A stretch of 64,000 bases of DNA from Eurosta solidaginis. Taxonomy: Eukaryota > Arthropoda > Insecta > Diptera > Tephritidae. Shown piece after piece: positions 43,048 to 53,292 of the stretch. A model generated the notes under the pieces. That model saw nothing but the letters and a program-made list of their open reading frames with translations, made no database searches and was not told the origin of the DNA. Made by a program: the position numbers and the translations under genes. Numbering within the stretch: position 1 is the first letter of the stretch; the number at the start of each line of letters is the position of its first letter. The stretch spans positions 117,623,112-117,687,111 of the forward strand of contig NC_090320.1 of the NCBI RefSeq assembly GCF_040869045.1, given 5' to 3'.

Positions 43048-44110
43048 AATAGCGCAGTCGCCACTGACGTCGTTATCAGTGGTATTCCCCAAACGAATGA
43101 TGAGAATTTGCCTGAGATCTTTGGTAAGCTATGCAGAGTAGCGCAACACAAAACACCCCCGCTGCGTGATGTATTTAGAATACGGAGCAGTAAAGAAAAA
43201 CAGCAAAACAATAAAAGCGCGCCAATTATAGTCAAGCTGTTCTCTTCCAACGACCGAACTAAGCTCTTAAAGTCAATTGTTGCTCTGTATAAATCCCGCA
43301 AGAGGCCTCTCACACTCGCCGATATTGACGTGCCAGGCTATGGAAATATTCACTTATATGAAAGCTTGCCTAAAGTGACACGCGAAGTAATGTCTTTTGC
43401 ATCTGAGCTTCGGAGAAAGAAATTAATAACCTCAGCGTTCTCTATCAGAGGCAAGGTATACATAAGACGTAAGCCAAATGAAGAGCCGCAGCTAGTATGC
43501 ACAAGAGCAGATGTGAACACTCTTTTGAGCACAAGCAAATAAATATTGGCTTGCTATAAGTAATATCTCCCACATTCTTCAGCTTATATTATTGTTATTG
43601 TCATTTTTATTATTTATCATAATTTTAATATTAGCTTTAAAATTTAGAGTAATGGCTTTGTATTCTCTGCATTTACTTTTTACATATTCACGCTATCAAT
43701 CTGTCTCTATTCTCAATTCGCCTCTTAATCTCTTTTATTTGTTTTTTTTTATTTCTTTTCTATCCCTTATGCCTTCGTTTGCTTTAGCTTCATAAGGTAT
43801 GTAAGCTTGTTCGCTGTCAAAGCGCAGTGCCAATGTTGTTCTGAGCTGTAACAGCTGTATGCGTTCTAAGGGCTATGACAGCACATACAATATGATACGT
43901 GTACTAGGCAAGCAAAGAAACGTATTAAAAATATGTCATATTAATGCACAAAGCCTATCACCTAAAATATACGAGTTTCGGCATATTTTTGAGTCATCAG
44001 AAATAGATGTTGTGTGCGTTTCCGAGACTTGGTTCTCTCAGTGGCACAGTGATGCAGTGTTCTGCGTTGACGGATATAAACTTTTTCGTGCAGATAGAAT
44101 CATTTAATAA
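43045..44110 (+). mobile_element. Third LINE family fragment (LINE E): ORF1 end and endonuclease start
   Basis: ORF1 part (43045-43542): VISGIPQTNDENLPEIFGKL, VKLFSSNDRTKLLKSIV and RPLTLADIDVPGYGNIHLYE, typical of insect LINE ORF1 nucleic-acid-binding proteins. About 320 bp later the endonuclease starts: LKICHINAQSLSPK, IDVVCVSETWFS. The endonuclease stops after about 60 codons at 44105, where Harbinger-2 right end begins. Block A has no equivalent. Confidence 0.75.
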
Positions 44111-44123
44111 CTAGATAGATGCA

Positions 44124-44326
44124 TTTAATAACTAGTTCTGCTTTTGTTAATTTATTTTATTTTATTTGACAGAGTATTGGAAATGTGCTATTGTGAACTT
44201 TTGAATTTATCGAAATTCACAATAACGCTTGCCCTCATCGAACGCGCGTCGTAATACCGAATGAAAATTCGTTCGATCAGCTCTTTCGCCCACAGTCCAA
44301 GATCGAATTTGTCTCATAATAGTGGC
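44124..44326. mobile_element. Harbinger-2 right-end fragment inside BEL integrase
   Basis: It ends AAGATCGAATTTGTCTCATAATAGTGGCC, the inverted counterpart of 34711, and is followed by TCT and the BEL integrase codons for C-R-I-E. TCT also flanks the left-end fragment in copy 1, on the other side, in the same BEL codon position. Confidence 0.7.
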
Positions 44327-44959
44327 CTCTATTCGACAAAATAGGGTTGTGAATTCCTCAAAGGTATATTTATCCCTACCTGCCACTTTTCGAAAGTGGC
44401 TTTTGAAACTTTTTACTCCTGCTTCCCACAGACCTCCCATATGAGGAGAGGCAGTGGGGATGAAGTGCCATTGCAGAAGTTGATGAGCATATTTAGACAA
44501 TACGTTCTCACGCGAATCAGCTATAAATGCCTTAAACTCAGATCTAACAGATCGTGAGGCTCCGACAAAGTTAGTCCCATTGTCGGAATATATATTTTTC
44601 GGACATCCTCGCCTGGCGATAAATCTGGAAAATGCCGCGAGAAAATATTGGGTGCTAAGGTCGGTTGTGGCTTCCAAATGTATGGCTTTCGTAGTAAAGC
44701 AGACAAACAGACAGACATAACCTTTCGAAATTCGACACCCGCTACCTCTATAACTTTTTATGTCGAATGGTCCTGCAAAATCTACCCCTGAATTAGTAAA
44801 TGGTCGGGAAAATGTGGTACGTTCCTTGGGAAGGTTACCCATAAGTTGGGTTTGTACAAGTTTTTTATAGATTGTGCAGACCCTACAATTGTGAATGATG
44901 GATTTTATCATATTTTTAACCCTAGGAATCCAGTATTGAGTCCTAATAAGCCTAAACAT
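44327..44959 (-). pseudogene. BEL integrase catalytic core
   Basis: NCRVC supplies the zinc-binding Cys pair. The DDE residues lie in SGVDFAGPF, IYSDNGTNFVGA and PHMGGLWEAGVKSFKS. Integrase joins element DNA to the host chromosome. The frame runs into the Harbinger fragment after TTLFCRIEA. The upstream zinc-finger portion is frameshifted in 44960-45207. Confidence 0.87.
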
Positions 44960-45207
44960 TAGTTGATTTTCTCCATGTAAAGAGATTTCATTGATAAACT
45001 GAACTAAAAGGCGAGAAAATGTGCATGTGTAAGGTAGGATTATTGGATGGCGTTCATTGTATGGTAGGTCTATAGCCGCGCGGATGCGATCACCAGCCTT
45101 ATAATGAGATACTGGTCTAAGAAAGGGTCAAGAGGAAGCACTTCGCTTTTACAATCTACCAGCTTACCTGACTTCAGATTTTTGTATTCGGTGGGATAAA
45201 ACTGTTG

Positions 45208-45843
45208 TTATGACATCTTAACTAAGCGTTGCGTAGCGATTTCGATTTCATCTGATGAAACCAGATACGACGTTTTATTAAAATAATCTTTTGTCTTTGG
45301 ATGAGTTCTTTCGAGAAATCTCAAGACATATGATATCACCCTTAAGGCTCTGGGTAGGTTCGAAAATCTATCCACAATATCAAAATCCGTTCTGGTCGTT
45401 ACTGCATGTGCTTGCATTCGTTTCTCCTCGATGGTTGTGTTGTAAGATATATCTTGTGTAGGCCATTTTGAGATGTCTTCTTGTAACCAAGAAGATCCCT
45501 GCCACCACAAGGAATTGTTGACCAGTTCATGTGCTGGGACTCCTCTGCTAGCCATATCGGCTGGATTTGATCCCGAATCCACATGACTCCAATTATCCTT
45601 TCCGGCCTTTTCGACGATTTTCTTGATACGGTGTGCTACGAAAGTTGACCACGAACAAGGGGGCTTTCGTATCCAAGCCAGTACAATCGTGGAATCGGTC
45701 CATAAATAGGTTTTTGCGTTCCCTAAATTGAGATTTTCTGCTAATGTTTCCATCATTTCGGCGAGTAGCACTGCTCCACATAATTCCAATCGGGGAAGGG
45801 AGATAGTTTTTACAGAAGCTACTTTAGTTTTCGCCAATAGCAA
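45208..45843 (-). pseudogene. BEL RNase H region
   Basis: ISLPRLELCGAVLLAEM and TYLWTDSTIVLAWIRKPP are hallmark Pao RNase H motifs; DNWSHVDSGSNPADMASRG follows. It is continuous with the RT frame apart from a TAA just after VESND. Confidence 0.85.
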
Positions 45844-45855
45844 ATTGATTTGAAC

Positions 45856-46527
45856 TTAGTCGTTTGATTCGACGCGGAGGTATATTGCCGCAGCATACGC
45901 TTTCTCCGATGCGTCGCAGAAACCGTGTATTTCCACATTGTTGGTTGGAGAAAAGTGTGTCCAGCGTGGTATCCGAATGTTATTAATTTCATGATACTTT
46001 TCCATAAAGGTGTTCCAACGTCTCCTAGTAGTTGGTGATACATCTTCATCCCCTTTTGTACCTTCAAGCCAAATGTTTTGCATGATTATTTTGGCTACAA
46101 CTACTATTGGAGCAAGCCATCCTAATGCGTCGAACAGTTTAGCGATTGCCGATGAGATCGCTCTTTTAGTTAAAGTGTCGCAATTTTCCATTTGTTTTGC
46201 GATGAAGTAAAACTCATCATTATGTGCATTCCACCTGATTCCTAGTGCCTTCACTGAACTTGCGTCTCCGAATTCCAGGAAATCTTTGTTAAGGAGATGT
46301 TGTTTAGGGATATCCTTTAGAATTTCTGAATTGGCTGTCCATTTTCTTAGTGGAAAGCCGGCTGATTTCAATGCTTGAGATATTTGATCTCTGGCAGAAA
46401 TTGCTGATTGGATGCAGTGTCCACCAGCAAGAATATCATCCACATACATGTATTCTCTTAGTATTGTGGATGCAATTGAAAAGGTGTCTTCGACGTCCTC
46501 TGCCAATTGTAAAAGTGTCCTTATTGC
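45856..46527 (-). pseudogene. BEL RT catalytic half
   Basis: REYMYVDDILAGG has the YVDD catalytic box, followed by FPLRKWTANS and KALGIRWNAHNDEF. Just upstream, phase changes as RT passes into 46528-46928. Confidence 0.87.
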
Positions 46528-47700
46528 TAGCTAAGGAACACAGTTAACCCCGAATGTCACAGTCTTTAGTTCGTAAAGACTGATAGGGCTTTCAGAGCTA
46601 GTACGGAATACTGTGCGCTGGTATTTGGTTTGGTTCGGATGTACCATAATTTGTCCGTACATTTTCTCAATATCGCTGTTGAAGACGTATTTGTATAGTC
46701 TCCAGCGAAGAATGAGAATCGTTAAGTCCGCTTGTAGGGTAGGGCCCGTATAAAAAACGTCGTTCCGTTTTCAGTCGGACTAGATGCGTTAAAAACAACG
46801 CGAACTTTCGTGGAGGTACTTTCTTCCTTGATGACGGCGTGATGAGGTAGGAAATAATGGTCAGAGGAGTGTGATGGCACGATGCTGTTGATCCTTGACA
46901 TATGTCCTAATTCCTCGTATTCGGTCACAACTCGATTGTACTCCGTTTGTAGGGTAGGATTTTTTGCGAGGCGTGTCTCGTTCCGGAAGAACTGAGAGCA
47001 GGCTCTTTTAAGAGTTGGTCCTAGAGAAATGTTTGATGGAAATTTCCGTTTAAATGGTAGTGAGACAGTATATTTCCCTGTATTATCCTTTGTGGTTGTA
47101 TTTCAATACAATTCGTCTGGATTTAGACGTTTGTTTTTAGGAGTTCTTCGAGCTCCCAGAAGGCGGATAGTTGTTTATCCAATGATAAGTCACTGTAGTA
47201 AGAGACTATTCGGTGTGTTTGCTCTTGAGCATCTGCACGGCCTGTAAGAATCTAGCCAAAAATAGTTTATTGTGCTAAGAGTGTACCAAGCACATTCTTC
47301 TGCAATCCGTTCAGAATTATTTGAGGGTAAATGTCCCTTCCGAGAACTAGATCCACTTGCTCATTTACAAAGAATCTTTTATCTGCCGACTCGAGATCTG
47401 GGAATGATTGCTTTCTCATCGCGCTGATCTGGCACGTTGGAAGATTCCCTGTTAGTTGAGGCAGGACAAGGACCGTTGCGTTCAAGGAGAATAATGGGTC
47501 AACTAGGGACCGCAACTCTATTGAATAAGATTCCTTGACCTGTGCAGAGAATGCGTTGGTAATGCCGGAAACTTGAGCGCGAATTTTCTTGGATGGCAGG
47601 TTAATTCGACGTTTAAGACGTTCGGTTATGAACGAGCACTCACAACCAGAGTCAATTAGGGCTCTAGCTGAAAAATTGATATTATTTTAATTAATGTTGA
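46528..47700 (-). pseudogene. BEL RT N-terminal half and protease, copy 2
   Basis: This is the duplicate of 23758-24938 with the same RT motifs (YEELGHMSRINSI). The protease turn reads DSGCECSF, a Ser to Cys change right after DSG. An extra stop follows GTLLAQ, and a deletion of about 13 bases lies near 47110. Confidence 0.8.
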
Positions 47701-49049
47701 CACGAGCAGTGCCTAGCAGTACACCTGTGGTTGTATGCGCATGACAAGATTGCACATTCGAGACTTGCTTCTCATTGGACTTTGAATTTTGTCTCTCCCT
47801 AGCCTGTTTTGATGTTGATGGGGCATCATCATCCGAATGCTTTGCATGCGCTGCTGTCCTTTGTTGAATTTTTTGTATATGGAGGAGCGTATTGTGTCGA
47901 GAATAACAAGTGCTGCAGTTGTCTGAGCTTGTACATTTCGACACAGTATGCCCAGACGATAAACAATTCAGGCAGCTATTATTGCTCTTAATAAAATCGA
48001 CTCTACGAGCAGGTGAAAGTTTTAAGGAATTTCGTGCAGTTGCGTAGTTTATGCTCATTTGTGTGATACATTTTACAATTAAATTTCTTGACGCTGGTTT
48101 GGAAGCTGCCAACCTTTTTTTGTTGGGGTTCAGGAGTTGGTTTTGTAATATGAGGCTTAAAACTTTTTGAAGGTTTATTGCCTCTATGGCCACACACGTT
48201 TTCCAACGCAAGAAATCGGTCAGAAAGAAATTTATTCATGTCCTCCCATTTAGCTATCTCTTTCTTGTTCCCCAAAGACTGTTCCCAAAGCGAGAGGCTG
48301 CTTTCGGGCAATTTTTCAGCACACAGGTATACAAAGAGGGCGTCCCATAGATCTATTTTATGACCTTTTAATGATGTCATACAATTATTCAATTTTAATT
48401 GTAAATCCTTTATTGATTTACCACAATCAGACTCTATGGGCTTTATGCCGAAGACGGTGTCGAGTTGAGCCTTCACTCAACTACGCTTATTTTCATACCT
48501 TTCAGTTAAACTCTTCCAGGCAATATCAAAACCTTCATTAGTAACAGGTGCATTGCTTACAATATCGTTGGCCTCCCCTTGAGTTTTTTGATTAAGATGG
48601 AATAATTTCTCAATTGGGGCAAGGCCCTTGTTCGATATGTAAATGACCGTGAACATATCTCGGAATGTTGGCCACGACAAATAGTCACCCTTAAACACAT
48701 CTGTATCGCACGGAGGAAGACGTATATTGTGTGTTGGGGTGGTTGGAGCTTCAGTCTCCTTGGTGCCCTTGGATAACTTGTCAGACAACTTACCCATTGC
48801 AGTCAAGCATCGTACATACGATTGGTATGGCAGTTTATATTTCTTTTTAATTGAAGAAATTTCTTTTGCTTGCAGCCCCTGAGTGGAGGATGTAGCTTCT
48901 TCATATGCAGCCCTTAGCTTCTCCCACATAATTTTAAATTCACCCTGCTGAATACTGAGGGATATTATGGAGTGGTCAGCTGTGGGTTGATCATTGAAAT
49001 CCGTTTCGAATTCCAATATCGCTTCTGCTTTTTGTATGAAGGATTCCAT
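47687..49049 (-). pseudogene. BEL Gag, copy 2
   Basis: It is split in two by a TGA after YENKRS (48477) where copy 1 has TTA. The zinc knuckle CLNCLSSGHTVSKC is kept. The same frameshift as copy 1 is present near 48040. Confidence 0.85.
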
Positions 49050-49438
49050 TTTATATATGTATACAGGTATAAATTAAGGCAATTTAATGTTTACTTTAAA
49101 TTTAATTCGCAACAAAAAAAAAAAACTACCACCTATATGACCCTAGAAAGAAAATTAATTGGCACCGTAATAAATGAGGAAAGTTTTTCTAATATGAACT
49201 TTTATTTGTTTCAGTGTAAATTAAATATGTACGCAGGTTCGCCACCCAAATTTCACAGGGATAAATGAATTTGTTTGTATTTATATGTATTTCAACAAAA
49301 TAAGTAGACTTCAAATATATCGCTATTCTAGTGATTTTGTGGGCAAAATTCAAGAAAATATGCGAAAGTGAACAATAAGCGAAAGTGAACAATAAGCGAA
49401 AGTATAAAAAAATATAAGAAAAAATTCAGTAGTTACAA

Positions 49439-49990
49439 GTACCAGTGAATTTTTTGTTGGTTACGTATGCACATAAAACATTGTATTTTTTTTATTGTTG
49501 AAAATTAACAAAACTGAAGTACCCAAATGGAAGAATGGTTATGTGAAACAGAAAATAGTGCAATTTCAATTTAAAAGAAAATTTGCTTGAAAAAAAATTG
49601 CACTATGTTACCTTAAGCTGTGTGAGCTATACCTTACCGCGGGTCGGGGGATATAGCTGGTAGACAAAAGGCCGTATGAACACAATTCACTCTAAACAAA
49701 ATTATTTGTCACCGTGCAAGTACCAGTGAATTTTTTGTTGGCTACTTATGCACATAAAATAAAGTGTAGCGTTGTTTTTGTTGAAAATAAACAAAAGTGA
49801 AGCATCCAAAGGAAAGTGTGGTTATGAGAAAATAGTGCAGCATCAATTTAAAGGAAAATTTACTTGGAAAAAAACTGCACTATGTTACCTTAAGCTGTGT
49901 CAGCTATACCTTACCGCGGGTGGGGGGATATAGCTGATAGACAAAAGGCCGTATCAACACAATTCACTTAAAAAAATTATTTGTCACAGT
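49439..49990. repeat. Tandem dimer of ~281-bp unit, copy 2
   Basis: Units start at 49439 and 49720. It is the same arrangement as 26670-27226. Confidence 0.8.
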
Positions 49991-49994
49991 GCGT

Positions 49995-49998
<4 letters not shown>

Positions 49999-50040
<42 letters not shown>
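49999..50040. repeat. (TA)n microsatellite at the end of block A'
   Basis: This is an almost pure TA tract and the last sequence shared with block A. Confidence 0.88.
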
Positions 50041-50043
<3 letters not shown>

Positions 50044-50044
50044 A

Positions 50045-50335
50045 GGTGCTTAGTTTGATGACTTTTTCATATAAGAAGTGCGCACTTCGGCTACTTCTGG
50101 CTACTTCGGTGACCGTCACCATTAGCCTCTCACGTAAAGTGCTCAGTTTGATGACAGTCATCAAAAGCAAAATCGAAGTATGAAATGCTCTGTTTAGTGA
50201 CAGTTATTAAACTAGCCACCTTACCTGAGATGACGTGTTCGGTGACGGTTATCAAACAAAGCATTTTACCTAAAGTGAATAGTTTGATGACACTTCACCT
50301 ATTGCAGTTCCATGACTGTCATCAAAGTGTACCTT
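50045..50335. repeat. Cluster of TGAC-N-GTCA palindromic repeats
   Basis: About seven related sites occur in under 300 bp. TTTGATGACAGTCATCAAA (50147-50165) and GGTGACCGTCACC (50109-50121) are perfect palindromes around one base. Degenerate ones lie at about 50052, 50192 (GTTTAGTGACAGTTATTAAAC), 50237 (GGTGACGGTTATCAAAC), 50282 and 50311 (CATGACTGTCATCAAAG). Spacing is about 40-50 bp, suggesting a degenerate tandem array. Confidence 0.7.
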
Positions 50336-50340
50336 CGATT

Positions 50341-53292
50341 CTTCTGAAAATGTAAAATTACTTTTCTTTTGTTTTTACGAAAAGTCGAACGTTTTAAAAT
50401 AGTCCGAAAAGAACTTTAATGTCTAGTGGCGACGGATATTGGCCTGGATATCATATGCGGTACCAGGCTCTGGATAAGGGGCTGCTAATAGCCTTAAACT
50501 GACTATAGTTATCAGATATCGCACCTTTCAAGAGATGCCCCTGATTTTACTCATAGTGGAGGATCTAGAGAGGATAACTCGATAAAACCAGATGTGCCTA
50601 CGGTACTTGTACCGAGCCCATTGGTGAGAGGACTCTATTTTGAATTGTAAAAATCCGCACTAAACTATGACTTTCGCATTCTATTGAACCATGATATGGA
50701 ACTAGATTTGGATTTTAATGACTTCTGGGCTGATAGGTGCAGTAAACGGCCACCTCCGTAGATTGGATGAAACTCAATCGAAATAGACCGAAATATGTGT
50801 TTCAAGTCAGCTGACCTTTAATTTGAGAGCTGCTACCCAACCTAACCTAACTTAATTTTTAGTTCTAAAACTTAAAATCATTACTATTAGTACGAAATCT
50901 GAATTGACTTTCTGAATATGTTGAATGCACGTTTTACTACAGTTCAGAATTTTTAACATAATTTATGGAAAAGTTGCATATCATGTACATCAGCAATAAT
51001 ATTTAGTTATTCCTAAATATCTTTATAGATATTGCCTCTAACAAGCACAAAAAATGGTATTTCATGTCATGTGTGAAATCGAAAAATTTTAAAGGTTTCA
51101 TATTTTTATTGGCGCATAGTCATATTCAAATTAATAAAGGTTTTAAATTTAGTTACAGATTTTTGACAAAATTTCCTATGAGCTATCTTTCAAAAATGCT
51201 GCAACTGAATTTAAGACCTATTTTACTATGACTATGACTACGCGGCATTTTATTTAAGCAAAATTTCCAAAACCGGTTGAGAGGCTAGTCTCAATATTAG
51301 ATAACGCAAAAGGAATATTTTGTCTAAATCCCAAATAACATCATTTAAAAAGTTTGCATAATAAGAATTGATTAATATTATTGCGCTCGAAGAAAAATAC
51401 TTGTTGTAGAAAAAAGTTTGCATCAAAGCGACGCCATATATTAAATTGCTTATGTAGAAATATTGAACGTGTTGCATTCAAATAAGTACCTTCAATAATA
51501 TTGAGCCTGTAGCAGTACCCGTAGCGAATAGTTAATATTTTCGATAAATCGATATATTTGTGCATTCAATCTTTTGAGAGTGTTCCTTATTGAGCCTTCG
51601 GGTACTTTTGGGCTAAATCAGTTATTAAAAAATGTGGCTTTGGCTGTGTGCTAATCAGCAACTTTTTGCTCAGATGACAAATGAGGTGCACATTGCCAAA
51701 TGCGTTAAAAACTGAAACTTTGACAGACCGAATAAAGATTTTGACACTTGAGATTTGGAAGGTCAGAATTATCATTAGCTTATGAGGCTTGGTAAAATTT
51801 TGACACCTAGAAAAAGGAAAACACGTGAAAAGAAAAAACTTGAATAAAACAGTGCGAATAAAACATGTAACAAAAAATCAAACAGGTGAATATTGTAGAA
51901 AATTTCACATATTATTTGGCGTAGTTCAATCAGAAATTTTTCACCAAATAGAAAGTTTGTACACCACATTTTTTCATAGAGTAAAATGTAACTTATTGGC
52001 ACACAGCCGGTGTACTCAAGTTGTAGTTTTATCTGTGTGAAATTACAAGGAAAATTCTCACATTTTACAAATCAAAAACACGAGCAATGGCTCTATTTTT
52101 CAATACATCCAATTGTGTTCTCATGGCTTTCGTTTTTCTTTTCATCCATTTGTACTTTGTTGTTTCCATTATTTATATTTCTGCGAAACAATGTATGTAT
52201 GATTACATGACCAGTTGTCAAAATTTTACCTGGCCCCATAGGCTAGTGAAAATTATGGCGCCCCAATTCACCACGATAAATGTCAGAGTTTTCCTTCAGT
52301 CTGTCAAAACTTATCCTTTTATCCTATTTAGCACGTGGCCCTTGTTTGACCTTTCAGAGCTCGCACAAAAATTTCGTTTCGATTACAGTTGGCTGGATTA
52401 TACTCCATATGAAAAGGCAGTTTACTCTAGTTTAGCTCATTCTTAACTTAACTAGCCAATTGCAAACGAAATGCTTCTTTGGTCCCTCTTCGTACTTCAC
52501 GTTCTCTGAAGCAGCTGATTCGATTATTGGAGCTTCTCTTCGACGCGGAAGTGGTATCGGAACTCAAATCGGATGACGCAAAAATATAAAGAAAAAATTA
52601 AGACAGAGGCACCTTAACATGCGAAGCAACGCTAAACTTTCAAATCTGGCCAGTATTAGAATTATATAAAATATTTAGTTAAGTTGTTTCTGATAGATTA
52701 CTGAAAAATCCAAGTCATAGAGCTCATCTTTATGAAAGTATTTATATAGTAATCCCAATACCTTGAGAATTCGAAAAATTTGCAAAATAATGAAAAAGAT
52801 GCAAAATTGGTTGAAATCGACAATTGCCAATAATTTCAATCTACGTCACTTATGGAAATAATTTTGTATTTATTAAATTTGAAGTTTTGCATATCAAGAC
52901 AGAATTAACATTCATCCAGGGTACTGCTTATACCAATGTTTGGGAACAAGCTTTTTTTATACTTAACCTGGTTCGGGTTCTGAACTACATTCCAAGTTTC
53001 AAGCTTGTAGCTTATCGGGAAGTTACTTAAATTTCAATTAAAAATGTCGTGCCAGCCAGCCTGTCATGTCAAGCTAAATAAAACCGTTTAAAAAGAACAC
53101 TTTTTGGGTATTTGGGTGACCGTCGGGCTGGCAAAAGAACAAAGCTGTTGTTCAAATGAAAGTATCGAATTTCTTTATGGCTTCGATATTACTTTCCAAT
53201 TACTAACCAAACAAGAATTTTTAATTGCGGAAGTGGGTAAAAAGAAGTGGGTAAAGTTGAAATTTTATATTTTATAACTTAAAAACTTTAAA
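50341..53292. other. Gene-free unassigned stretch
   Basis: No domain-bearing frame is recognised. Frames at 51825-52446 and 51250-52002 translate to low-complexity, Phe-rich sequence. CCTAACCTAAC near 50837 is too short to be telomeric repeat. The stretch could be host intergenic DNA. Confidence 0.5.

Larger units (their letters stand above)
44327..49990 (-). mobile_element. BEL/Pao retrotransposon, copy 2
   Basis: It has leader, Gag, protease, RT, RNase H and integrase catalytic core but not the integrase C-terminus. RT and RNase H are well preserved. Gag and protease are more decayed than in copy 1. Its missing end is what copy 1 keeps. No LTR pair is found. Confidence 0.87.
34962..49998. 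repeat. Segmental duplication block A' (copy of 11922-27230)
   Basis: From AAAATGTAGATCCTGATCA onward this repeats block A in direct orientation at an offset of 23,040, later 23,053-23,072, then 22,751-22,764 past the region of different deletions. Long stretches are the same base for base. It holds LINE J2, copia copy 2, segment R, the mini-gene, LINE D1' ORF1 and BEL copy 2. Differences include a 12-base in-frame deletion in LINE ORF1, nonsense changes in BEL Gag and non-overlapping large deletions. Confidence 0.93.

Noticed and set aside
34711..44326. One 9.6-kb transposon bounded by Harbinger-2 inverted ends
   Set aside because: The interior is mostly the duplicated block, and the right end has a better explanation as half of an insertion in BEL integrase.
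50833..50850. CCTAACCTAAC resembling insect TTAGG telomeric repeat
   Set aside because: Only two degenerate units are present, and flies of this group lack TTAGG telomeres, so it is a chance match.
52087..52446. 119-codon plus frame with two hydrophobic stretches
   Set aside because: There is no similarity to a known family, biased AT composition and no splice or start context; probably chance.
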